DNA from: JBLHGU01 sp047615875
GTDB lineage: Bacteria; Pseudomonadota; Gammaproteobacteria; Arenicellales; CAJQKF01
Direction of reading: 5' to 3'
Assembly: GCA_047615875.1 (NCBI GenBank)
Contig: JBLHGU010000164.1
Span: 1-11,011 of the forward strand
Length of the DNA: 11,011 nucleotides
Each line of letters begins with the position of its first letter. Positions within the stretch are counted from its first letter, which is position 1. The translations under genes were made by a program, and so were the position numbers. The notes beneath the pieces were generated by a model. That model was not told the DNA's origin, did not search any database, and saw only the letters and a program-made list of their open reading frames with translations. Shown here in pieces: positions 1-6,303 of this stretch.

Positions 1-221
1 CTTCTGGGCCTTGAGTCGATCCACAACCAACTGACTCATCAACGCTTGAATCTGTTGCACGCTCTGGTCATCCATCCCTGATAAGGTACGACTAATGGTG
101 GCTACATCGGGCACCTTCTTGAGTCCTATGAGACGACCTACCAATGGATCGTCTGCGTAGTAACGTACCTGACGAAGTTCCCGATAGCCCAAGAGCATAT
201 GAATGATCGGGAATTGTCGGT
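1..221 (-). pseudogene. Truncated IS1380-like DDE transposase fragment
   Basis: On the minus strand a frame runs from a stop codon at 222-224 off the left edge of the window. Its translation contains GYRELRQVRYYADDPLV, then RLIGLKKVPDVATISRTL, then a helix ending near VVDRLKAQK. The pattern GYR-x-L, DDPL, LIGL and a P-D-x-x-TISR-x-L step is typical of the region ahead of the catalytic core in IS1380-type and related DDE transposases. The first in-frame ATG is at 196-198, but family members normally have tens more residues before this block, so the N-terminus is missing. The catalytic part would lie outside the window. The neighbouring glycosyltransferase remnant starts at about the same point, so the break is probably a rearrangement junction. 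Family assignment is from memory of the motif and is moderately sure; that it is a transposase is fairly sure. Confidence 0.65.
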
Positions 222-691
222 TTAATAGAACGTGGATCAGAGATCTTTATGGAGAAGAGATGATGAATGAACTCAAGGATAAAAATATACTTTGTTCGGG
301 AACGATTCTGGGTTCTCGGGAAAGGGTTATTTCATTGCTTGAATTTATAAATAATGAAATTAAAGAGCATGGACCAAGGTTAGATCACCATAAAAATAAA
401 ACTATCATCGATCAAGGGGTATATAATTTTTTTTGTCACGTAAATGCAGAAATCATAAAGATTGTGGATAACCAAACAGGCCCTATACTGACAGCAGGCT
501 ATAAACAGAATTTTAGAGTGACTAAGGATGGAGAGTTGATCAATGGGGATGGCGATTCTTTTTCAATTGTGCATCAACACGATAGATTCGACTGGCTGTT
601 GTCCATGTTAAATAAAAGTTATAGTAAGCCACAGAAATTATTGACAAGGATTAGTCAGTTTCTTATTAAAAGAGTTAGAATTGGCATGTAA
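203..691 (+). pseudogene. C-terminal remnant of a glycosyltransferase-like protein
   Basis: An open frame of 162 codons resembles the C-terminal half of GT-A-type glycosyltransferase-like proteins found in bacterial polysaccharide clusters. Visible blocks in order are IGNCRFNRTWI (residues 2-12), KNILCSGTILGS (27-38), DQGVYNFF (70-77), GPILTAGY (93-100) and IVHQHDRF (122-129). The DQG-x-x-N and HQ-x-DR blocks are the family-like landmarks. The first half, with the nucleotide-sugar binding fold and any D-x-D metal motif, is absent. The open frame begins inside the transposase fragment and has no ribosome binding site, so the ATG at 203 is probably not a real start. An alternative is a short expressed protein from ATG 260 or 263, but it would lack the donor site. 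Family call is moderately sure; that it is incomplete is quite sure. Confidence 0.6.
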
Positions 692-699
692 TTAAAGTC

Positions 700-764
700 C
701 TATTCATCACATCAGATTTTGAAGATCATCTTCCAATTCAATGAATAATTGGTCTGATGAATAG
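700..764. repeat. Nested inverted repeat after the glycosyltransferase remnant
   Basis: Outer arms CTATTCATCA (700-709) and TGATGAATAG (755-764) are perfect reverse complements. Inside lie CCAATT (733-738) with AATTGG (747-752), and GAAGAT (721-726) with ATCTTC (728-733). The last two overlap at one base, so they are competing folds. The element starts 9 bases after the stop codon of the remnant. There is no T-run, so it is not a standard intrinsic terminator. Confidence 0.5.
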
Positions 765-854
765 ACTCGGTAAAGAACTGGTTGATTATCCCCGATAAAG
801 ATGTCATTTATGGAAATAGTGAACTGCAAAATACTGATTTGTATTGTAGCGGTT

Positions 855-1082
855 TTACGATATGAAAATTCTTGCCAGATATTGAACTTCGGGCCCAGTA
901 ATGTATCGGCACAATCGTTCCAGCTTTTTTTCGCTGGTAGGCTTTAACCGCACGCTTGCATGTAAACTGAAGCCCTCCATCTTGCCGAACGTATTGCCAC
1001 ATGGATAGTCCGGGTCACAAACCGGCAGGGCTTGTACTGCGAATAACTTTCGCACATTTGAGTCAGCGGTGGGCTCTGTGTG
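855..1082 (-). pseudogene. Fragment of an IS91-family (Y2) transposase
   Basis: The minus-strand frame between stops at 1083-1085 and 855-857 encodes about 75 residues, including GFSLHASVRL and, 9 residues later, LERLCRYITGPEV. The pair 'G-F-x-LHA-x-V' and 'LERLCRYI-x-x-P' is a hallmark of the conserved block of IS91/IS801-type transposases (Y2_Tnp family). Full-length members have several hundred residues with a zinc-finger N-terminus and catalytic tyrosines; none of that is here. The homology ends soon after the P-E-V step, where the frame reads into a stop. A GTG at 1053-1055 could serve as a start but there is no reason to expect expression. I infer a dead internal fragment. Confidence in the family is moderate to good because both motif blocks occur in order and at about the right distance. 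Confidence 0.6.
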
Positions 1083-1465
1083 TTAAATAGGCCAATACCA
1101 AGCGTTCCATTTCTGGATGCAAACTAGGGCAGCCAATAGAGCATGCTAAATCTCGCCTAGTGGTTACGAAACAGAGCCTTTACCGACCTTATTAATATGG
1201 GCGGAGTGATATCTTTGATTATAGATCTAGCAATGGTTCGAATTTTATCTGGAAAACTTTCTACTCCTTCATGCCAAGAATTATCGTCGTTGATTACCGC
1301 TAATTTCCAACCAGCCGTCATCTATAGAGTGTCAGTTATAGGCTGCGCCCGACCTAAAACGAGTTCTCAACGTTTGTCGCTAGAGATCAATAATCATAGC
1401 CTTTAATATAACTCCCGGTAGAGTCGAGATTAAGAATTTTCAACCTTCATTCCATAGTTCTAAGC
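1083..1465. other. Gene-poor stretch with one short open frame
   Basis: Apart from the 54-codon minus-strand frame at 1157-1321, I see no gene here. A plus-strand frame at 1197-1406 has no ribosome binding site or recognisable protein and overlaps the minus-strand frame. No tRNA, terminator or clear promoter is visible. The base composition is mixed and looks like decayed coding DNA. Confidence 0.4.
1157..1321 (-). pseudogene. Possible 54-residue gene fragment, unrecognised
   Basis: An ATG at 1319-1321 opens a 54-codon frame ending in TAG at 1157-1159. It follows an in-frame stop immediately upstream. The translation looks protein-like rather than random: it contains SWHEGVESFPDKIRTIARSI (residues 15-34) followed by IKDITPPILIRSVKALFR (35-52). 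A stretch of the type 'I-K-D-x-x-PP-x-x-x-R' followed by basic residues is often seen near the N-terminus of sugar-cluster methyltransferases and glycosyltransferases. I cannot name a family with confidence. No ribosome binding site is evident. Its position between transposase remnants and near the glycosyltransferase remnant fits a broken polysaccharide-cluster gene, which is an inference. It may also be a chance frame. Confidence 0.25.
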
Positions 1466-1750
1466 TCAATCGTCGCTTGGAGGAGCGAGCCTCACGCACG
1501 CGACAATAAGCTTCGATACATAGTCGGAGGGATCGCGCGGCCCTAACTTATCCCCAGCCATTACAACGGCTTCGATTCTGGCCCGCAAATTCACCTGATG
1601 TGAATCTACCGGATACGTCTCTAGCCCCATGAGCTCACGAATGTCGGGAGAGACAGTCTCGTCGGGGGCGAAGTCCAATTCGCTTTCATCCACCTGAGCC
1701 AAGAGATAAGAAGCTCTTTCTAGATCGGCCAATAGTAGTGTATTTGTCAC
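1466..1750 (-). CDS. Small acidic hypothetical protein, 94 residues
   Basis: This frame starts at a GTG (1748-1750) preceded by AGGAG at 1757-1761 with 6 bases between, the second-best ribosome binding site in the window, and ends with TGA. That signal and the orderly composition argue for a real gene. The protein is acidic and mostly helical in appearance, with a DESELDFAPDE run near residues 21-31 and a predicted helix around LRARIEAVVMAG (55-66). There are no cysteines apart from one near the C-terminus, no membrane segment and no signal peptide. I do not recognise a family. It reads in the same direction as the aminotransferase 163 bases upstream, but the gap is long enough for its own promoter, so co-transcription is uncertain. 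It lies between decayed DNA and core genes, so it could be accessory. Confidence 0.6.
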   Translation of the reverse strand: MTNTLLLADLERASYLLAQVDESELDFAPDETVSPDIRELMGLETYPVDSHQVNLRARIEAVVMAGDKLGPRDPSDYVSKLIVACVRLAPPSDD

Positions 1751-1756
1751 GTTCCT

Positions 1757-1761
1757 CTCCT
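1757..1761 (-). promoter_or_regulatory. Ribosome binding site AGGAG before a GTG start
   Basis: AGGAG on the minus strand with 6 bases to the GTG at 1748-1750. It decides the start of the 94-residue protein, which has no ATG in a better position. Confidence 0.6.
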
Positions 1762-1913
1762 GTTAAGTTGGCATTAGGATAATTGTACTTACAAAGTATA
1801 CCCAGTCTTCTATATTAATGCCCGTTGATGGTCGCCTGGTGCTAATTGAACAATTTTATTGAATGGTTCTTCAGGGCAACTCACCACCTGTTGGCTATTA
1901 CTTTAGATTGGTG

Positions 1914-3134
1914 CTAACGTCTTTTAATCGAATCACAGAATGTAGAAATTCGTTGCAGGGCGGTTTGCAAAGATTGTTCCGAGGCTGCATAGGAAACTCT
2001 AAGATACGGGCTTAGGCCAAAGGCAGCGCCGTGCACAGTGGTAACACCCTGTTCTCTCAGCAGTGCCATGCAGAAATCCTTGTCATTAGTAATCTGCTGG
2101 CCGGCAGGCGTTACGCCACCGATAAATGCTTCGCAACCTGGATACGCATAAAACGCGCCATCTGGCCATAGGCAAGACAAACCCGGTATTGTATTCAAAC
2201 CTTCCACAACCAATTGGCGACGCTTTCGGTACTCAGCAAGATTGGAAACCAGGGAATCCTGTGGACCTGTTAGGGCAGCAACTGCGGCCCACTGACAGAC
2301 CTTGCTGGTGCCAATAGCAGTTTGACTCTGCACCAGTTCCATTGCGGATATCAGTTCCCGAGGCCCCCCAGCATAGCCTACTCGCCAGCCGGTCATGGCA
2401 TAGGCCTTGGATACACCATTAAGTGTTAATGTGCGGTCCTTAAGATGTGGAGCTACCTGTGCCATGGTGAAAAAACTATTATCGCAATAGGTCAGGTGTT
2501 CGTACATATCGTCAGACAGGATCCAGACGTGTGAGTGTTGCGCCAGCACTTCAGCGAGTCCCGCTAGTTCCTCGCGGCTATAGACTGCACCGGAGGGATT
2601 GCCCGGACTATTTATGACCAGCCACTTAGTTTTATCGGTAATAGCCTGTTCAAGCATTGCGGGCGTTAACTTAAAACCAGTAGCCTGGGAAGTCTGAACC
2701 TCAACAGGTACGCCTCCATAAAGTGTTACTGACTGGTGGTAAGCAATCCAGTAGGGCGTTGGAATAATGACTTCGTCACCATCATTGAGAGTCGCATACA
2801 GCGCATTAGCCAATACCAGTTTTCCGCCCGCGCTGACCATGACTTCATCAATCTGATACTCGATCTGGTTCTCCTTGCGGAATTTCTCTCTTATAGCGTC
2901 TTTCAATTCCGGTATTCCTGATACCGGTGAATAGGAGATTCCACCCTTTAACATTGACTGATAGGCACTATCTTTCACATGCTGTGGCGTATCAAAATCC
3001 GGCTCACCTATGCTCAATGAGATAATGTCGTGCCCCTGAGCTTTGAGATCCCTGCCAAGCTGAGTCATGACGATAGCCGCAGGTTGTGTTACCCGCTCGA
3101 GGATTTTTGATTTAACTAATTTTGCGGGGCTCAT
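1914..3134 (-). CDS. Class I PLP-dependent aspartate-type aminotransferase
   Basis: A cytosolic pyridoxal-phosphate enzyme that moves an amino group between an amino acid, probably aspartate or an aromatic one, and 2-oxoglutarate. The 406-residue length is normal for the I-gamma subgroup. Landmarks: GEPDFDTP (residues 43-50), AGGK cofactor loop (102-105), NSPGNPSG (175-182) with the PLP-ring asparagine N179, a DDMYE motif (208-212) with PLP-oxygen tyrosine Y211, the Schiff-base lysine K243 in GVSKAYAMTGWRVGY, and R379 in LRVSY, which binds the substrate alpha-carboxylate. Two variations are worth noting: the family's usual D-E-I-Y-E is D-D-M-Y-E, and GGKQ-x-L is GGKLVL. The ATG at 3132-3134 gives a standard N-terminus; no strong ribosome binding site is seen. 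It stands alone with long gaps on both sides. Exact substrate is not readable from sequence. Confidence 0.9.
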   Translation of the reverse strand: MSPAKLVKSKILERVTQPAAIVMTQLGRDLKAQGHDIISLSIGEPDFDTPQHVKDSAYQSMLKGGISYSPVSGIPELKDAIREKFRKENQIEYQIDEVMVSAGGKLVLANALYATLNDGDEVIIPTPYWIAYHQSVTLYGGVPVEVQTSQATGFKLTPAMLEQAITDKTKWLVINSPGNPSGAVYSREELAGLAEVLAQHSHVWILSDDMYEHLTYCDNSFFTMAQVAPHLKDRTLTLNGVSKAYAMTGWRVGYAGGPRELISAMELVQSQTAIGTSKVCQWAAVAALTGPQDSLVSNLAEYRKRRQLVVEGLNTIPGLSCLWPDGAFYAYPGCEAFIGGVTPAGQQITNDKDFCMALLREQGVTTVHGAAFGLSPYLRVSYAASEQSLQTALQRISTFCDSIKRR

Positions 3135-3747
3135 GTGCTTGTTTCTATCTGAAAGTGAATGGGGTGCAGATGGATTAAACTATGTTTAAATAATCTGCGT
3201 CTTCAATATAAAAAACTTAATATCTCAATGGGCATTCTTTTAAGACATGCTAAATTTACTGACATAGTTACTTTAAAAGCGTTTGAAAGTATTAGCAATA
3301 TTAATAGGTCGTGTCTTTAAATGATGCGCTTTGAGAAAATGAAGACTCGGCAGTATCTAAGGACTCAATAGAATGGTACTAGGCTAAGCATTATTAGCAG
3401 GGTACTGTCTTCGGTGAGGAGTTTGCTGCAGACTGATGTAGGATGGGTGACTGAACAGGTTTAACTTAGTGCCAGTCTATTGTGCCACCGGATTTCCATC
3501 GTTGCGGGCAAACCACCTCTGTTGCACTTTACTTTCCAATCAGGCAGAACCATACTCAGACTGAGTGGAAGAATGTTTTAGTGGAATGTGACGGGCATAT
3601 CGGCATTCGTTTAGCGATTAATGCATTGTGGCGATCTTGCCCGACGACTCTACTAAATACTGGGCTTTCACACAGCCAACAACGATCTTATTCTCTCAGC
3701 GCTTTTTCAAACTGAGAAAAATACATAAACACGGGGTCTATCTAATA
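3135..3747. other. Long intergenic region with one short repeat copy
   Basis: Divergent genes flank this 613-base gap. The left third is A/T-rich and should hold the aminotransferase promoter; it includes the hyphenated palindrome TTAAAC-TAT-GTTTAA (3175-3189), a possible protein-binding site. The repeat copy GTAGGATGGGTGA sits at 3438-3450. A weak stem TCTCAG (3694-3699) / CTGAGA (3712-3717) lies about 30 bases before the thioredoxin-fold gene. An open frame at 3482-3715 shows no protein-like features. I see no RNA gene. Confidence 0.45.
3438..3450 (+). repeat. Lone copy of the GTAGGATGGGTGA repeat
   Basis: Thirteen bases identical to the start of the two inverted copies at 5987-6001 and 6132-6146. 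Here the second half of the hairpin (ACCCATC) is missing, so this is a solitary or degraded copy. Motifs of this kind are common between genes in gammaproteobacteria. Confidence 0.5.
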
Positions 3748-4752
3748 ATGAAACTCTCATTCTTTATCCTGGCATTCCTTTTAATAGCACCCAATTATAC
3801 GACCGCAAATACCTCCACTGGCATTGTTACCGGTGGTGTGATTTACGAATTACCGCGATGGTTTAAATCTAGTTTCTTAGATTTTTCGGATGAGATCGAC
3901 GAGGCAAAGATTCAAGGAAAACACGTGATGGCTTTCATGCATCTAGACGAATGTCCTTATTGCCATCGGATGCTCCAAGAAAATTTTATTGAAGGTGAGT
4001 CCAGAAACTTTATGCAGGAAAATTTTGAAGTGATCGGCGTAAACGTGCGTGGTGATCTGGATGTCACATGGATTGACGGTAATTCTTACACTGAAAGGGA
4101 GCTTACTGAACATCTGAACGCAATCGCCACGCCTACAATCGTTTTCCTGGACCTGGATGGTAATAAAGTCCTACAGCTTAATGGTTACCGTGATCCCAGG
4201 TCATTTCACTATGCACTAAACTATGTCGAGGCAAAACACTATTACAATGAGTCGTTTTCAGATTACCTCGCCAAACTAGAAAAACCTGATGTCTACGAGC
4301 TTCGATCTCATCGACTACTGAAACGGGTAACATATTTTAAAGGATATAGTAAGCCATTGATGATTCTATTTGAGGATGGGCAGTGTGCAGAATGCGATCG
4401 TTATCATGAAAATACGCTGAATCATCGGGATGTATTGTCTGCAATGGAGGGATACTTATTTGTCCGATTAGATGCAGATTCGTCGCAAAATATTGTTGAT
4501 TTACATGGACGAGTGACTACACCTAAACAATGGTCTAAAGATTTAAACCTAACTTTCAGACCTGCGCTTGTTCTATTTAACTCTGGAAAAGAACTATTCC
4601 GCGCAGAAGGTATTCAATACCACCATCATCTGTCCGAAGGTTTAGAGTTTTCGAAATCAGGCTATTTGGAGTACGGAACGCTTAGAGAATTTAAGACGTC
4701 GTACAGAGAGGATCTCATTAAAAGTGGAGGAAATGTGGATTTTTCTGAATAA
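3748..4752 (+). CDS. Exported protein with two thioredoxin folds
   Basis: Starting at ATG 3748 the protein has 334 residues and opens with a signal peptide: MK, a hydrophobic core LSFFILAFLLIA (3-14), then a likely cleavage near T-T-A/N-T (20-21). The first thioredoxin-like domain has a redox C-P-Y-C motif at 69-72 and the cis-proline loop A-T-P-T at 127-130. The second has C-A-E-C at 213-216 and a matching R-P-A loop at 271-273. This is the layout of periplasmic SoxW-like or thioredoxin-fold proteins, but doubled. It probably reduces or isomerises disulfides, or passes electrons, in the periplasm; the partner is unknown. The frame is open back to 3628, but that extension would hide the signal peptide. 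The ribosome binding site is weak (GGGG at 3733-3736). It stands alone, without dsbD or sox neighbours. Confidence 0.8.
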   Translation: MKLSFFILAFLLIAPNYTTANTSTGIVTGGVIYELPRWFKSSFLDFSDEIDEAKIQGKHVMAFMHLDECPYCHRMLQENFIEGESRNFMQENFEVIGVNVRGDLDVTWIDGNSYTERELTEHLNAIATPTIVFLDLDGNKVLQLNGYRDPRSFHYALNYVEAKHYYNESFSDYLAKLEKPDVYELRSHRLLKRVTYFKGYSKPLMILFEDGQCAECDRYHENTLNHRDVLSAMEGYLFVRLDADSSQNIVDLHGRVTTPKQWSKDLNLTFRPALVLFNSGKELFRAEGIQYHHHLSEGLEFSKSGYLEYGTLREFKTSYREDLIKSGGNVDFSE

Positions 4753-4931
4753 CCATTTCTGCGCAACTTATCTCCGTATTTCTAAATGATCGTGATGGAC
4801 GGCGAACTCAACCGGTCAGTTGAAATCCCAAAATGTACAGCAGGTTTGTCAGGTCAATTCGCGATATTAACTTTTGAAGTGGAATACAAAACCTACTCTG
4901 ATTACCTAAATACTTGTACAGGCTCAAACCC

Positions 4932-5438
4932 ATGATGAATCGCAAACCACTTGTACAGCCTGACTTCGAGTTGCCCGTGGAATTGGAAACGCCAAGATTT
5001 GTTTTACGCATGCTGACCATCCACGATGTAATCAGAGACTATGACGCTGTTATGTCGAGCGCCGATCATTTGAAGTCGACTTATAGCAATGTCAATAATC
5101 GCAGCTGGCCTGACGGTCTAACATTGGAAAATAATTTGATCGACTTGGGTTGGCATCAACGTGAATTCACCATTCGCCGGTCATTTGCCTATAAAGTTGT
5201 TTCGCCGGATGAGTCGGCGTATCTAGGCTGTATTTATATCAATCCAACGTTAAAGCTGGACTACGACGCTATGGTAATGTTGTGGGTTCGCGCCTCAGAA
5301 CTGGACAGTGGGCTCGATGACGAAGTCTTTATTGCGGTAAAAACCTGGGTCACCGAGTGCTGGTCCTTCGAACGTGTTGCCTACCCCGGCCGCGACATTA
5401 GTGTTAGCGACTGGCAGTCACTATCAGAAGCAAACTAG
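4932..5438 (+). CDS. GNAT-family N-acetyltransferase
   Basis: A 168-residue protein from ATG 4932, of the size of a single GNAT domain, expected to transfer an acetyl group from acetyl-CoA to an amine in the cytosol. Seen in order: ETPRFVLRML, the first strand after a family-like 'L-x-T-x-R-F-x-L-R' start (about residues 18-27); a DYDAVMSS helix (36-43); LTLENNLIDLGWHQREF, a helix 2 segment (63-79); SAYLGCIYINP, the strand carrying the 'G-x-I-Y-I' core (95-105); MLWVRASELD (114-123); and a C-terminal segment with R-V-A-Y-P-G-R. The classical acetyl-CoA loop Q/R-x-x-G-x-G/A is not clear, so this belongs to a divergent branch. A TTG start at 4914 would add six residues; the ATG is preferred, though only a weak AGG precedes it. 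It converges with the YheU-family gene. Substrate unknown. Confidence 0.7.
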   Translation: MMNRKPLVQPDFELPVELETPRFVLRMLTIHDVIRDYDAVMSSADHLKSTYSNVNNRSWPDGLTLENNLIDLGWHQREFTIRRSFAYKVVSPDESAYLGCIYINPTLKLDYDAMVMLWVRASELDSGLDDEVFIAVKTWVTECWSFERVAYPGRDISVSDWQSLSEAN

Positions 5439-5503
5439 CTGTCGGCGGAATTGCGATATTTGCGTGTAAACTGACACTGCAGACGCTTAACTATCTTACC
5501 AAT

Positions 5504-5755
5504 CTATTCTTTTAACCAACGTTCACGCTGGCTAGTTTCGATATCATCTCGTGGCCGTAGGCTGGCGCTTTCCAACTCTGTATCCCAACACAGCACGGCG
5601 GTCTTGCATCGCAAAGAATGTAGAGCTTGCTCGATCTTCTCGTCTGTCGACATTTCAACAGCACCGTAATCCGTACCGTCACGGCTGACAACTTCCTTTA
5701 AAAGTTCACTTAGGGTTTCCGAGCCGATGTCCTGCCAGGTGATAACTATTTCCAT
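5504..5755 (-). CDS. yheU: YheU-family protein (UPF0270)
   Basis: An 83-residue cytosolic protein of unknown function. It follows the YheU pattern closely: a short hydrophobic start and W-Q-D-I (residues 7-10), SETLSELLKEVVSRDGTDYG (12-31), where R-x-GTDYG is the family signature, a charged helix with EKIEQALHSL (39-48), then a strand in which most relatives read 'GEAVxVxD' and this one reads KTAVLCWD (51-58), and SASLRPRDD near residues 63-71. The family is typically about 70 residues; this one has a C-terminal extension ending in RERWLKE. The start is an ATG with no obvious ribosome binding site, and a hairpin lies just upstream (CCAATT/AATTGG, 5765-5781). It converges on the acetyltransferase gene. 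The family assignment is well supported; no biochemical role is established that I can state. Confidence 0.8.
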   Translation of the reverse strand: MEIVITWQDIGSETLSELLKEVVSRDGTDYGAVEMSTDEKIEQALHSLRCKTAVLCWDTELESASLRPRDDIETSQRERWLKE

Positions 5756-5967
5756 TTTTTTATGCCAATTGTAGTAATTGGGATAACCCAGAAATGGTCA
5801 AGGCGTATCCCTGAGGGGTGATAGACCATGACTAAATATTACGAGCGGCATATCTGGCCTAATATACAACTTTACATGTGAAATAGTTATGTAATGTTGA
5901 TTCATTAGGCGGAGTGGAAAATTGACGATATGTTGACATTTTTGATTTGGCTCCACATTTCTCAAAA

Positions 5968-6146
5968 CCATCCTAGAAGGCCTAGCGTAGGATGGGTGAA
6001 ACCCATCAAGAGCAATTGAAAGATATATTATAAACTGCAGGCGTTACCTTTCTTCGGAAAGGCAGTTACAGAAAATTGGCGTTTATAAAAAACAAACTAA
6101 TAAAGTGCAAGTTATGTCTGAAGATAATGGATTTCACCCATCCTAC
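5968..6146. repeat. Inverted repeat pair with central TTCG hairpin, REP/MITE-like
   Basis: Left copy GTAGGATGGGTGAAA (5987-6001) and its exact 15-base reverse complement (6132-6146) face each other about 130 bases apart. The left copy folds on itself: GATGGGT (5991-5997), loop GAA, ACCCATC (6001-6007). It can also pair with CCATCCTA at 5968-5975. In the middle is CCTTTC-TTCG-GAAAGG (6047-6062), a perfect 6-base stem closed by the very stable C(TTCG)G tetraloop. Two inverted short palindromes around a spacer is the layout of REP doublets and of miniature elements moved by REP-associated transposases; that assignment is inferred. No T-run follows the hairpin, so it is not an ordinary terminator. 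Confidence 0.55.
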
Positions 6147-6245
6147 CCAAATCATCAACGCAACATACACCTTAAAGTACGATCTTCTCCGTTCTATCCA
6201 GTGAGCGATTTGCCAAACTAATCAGCAAGTTAAAGAAGTCTAGAT

Positions 6246-6281
6246 TTATTAATAAATAAAATATATTTTATTTATTAATAA
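6246..6281. promoter_or_regulatory. Perfect 36-bp A/T palindrome, candidate operator
   Basis: Every base from 6246 to 6263 pairs with its mirror in 6264-6281, with no loop and no mismatch; pairing stops at 6245/6282. All 36 bases are A or T. Each end is the 10-base palindrome TTATTAATAA (6246-6255 and 6272-6281), and the same 10-mer recurs at 8232-8241. It covers the -35 region of the proposed promoter of the regulator gene, so a bound dimer pair would block transcription. GntR/FadR-type proteins bind short palindromes near their own genes, so autoregulation is the natural reading, but this is inference. A cruciform or simple A/T spacer is the alternative. Confidence 0.55.
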
Positions 6282-6288
6282 TAATTCG

Positions 6289-6294
6289 TATAAT
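6289..6294 (+). promoter_or_regulatory. -10 box TATAAT of the regulator gene
   Basis: A consensus TATAAT ends 9 bases before the ATG at 6304. Transcription would begin at about 6301, so the message would have almost no leader. The -35 region falls inside the palindrome and is poor (about TTTTAT), which suggests control by the bound factor. No ribosome binding site precedes the ATG; the bases there read CCTCC. Confidence 0.45.
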
Positions 6295-6303
6295 CCTCCA
6301 GCA

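Larger units (their letters stand above)
5756..6303. other. Intergenic region with repeats and a large palindrome
   Basis: The 548 bases between divergent yheU and the regulator gene hold no coding sequence I can support. From left to right: a hairpin CCAATT-GTAGT-AATTGG (5765-5781), a stem TGGTC (5795-5799) / GACCA (5824-5828) with an inner TATC/GATA, the repeat element at 5968-6146, the A/T palindrome at 6246-6281, and the regulator promoter. A TTGACA at 5933-5938 has no -10 partner at proper spacing. Confidence 0.5.

Noticed and set aside
808..1002. 64-codon minus-strand open frame
   Set aside because: It overlaps the IS91-type fragment in another frame and shows no family motif.
1197..1406. 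69-codon plus-strand open frame
   Set aside because: No translation signal or protein-like motifs; the opposite strand reads more like a protein.
3482..3715. 77-codon plus-strand open frame
   Set aside because: No ribosome binding site, no recognisable protein, and it lies in a gap with no sign of coding pattern.
3628..3747. 40-residue upstream extension of the thioredoxin-fold protein
   Set aside because: It would bury an obvious signal peptide that begins at ATG 3748.
4914..4931. TTG start for the acetyltransferase
   Set aside because: ATG 4932 is close by and keeps the whole domain.
5933..5961. Promoter with a perfect TTGACA
   Set aside because: No acceptable -10 box lies 16 to 18 bases downstream.
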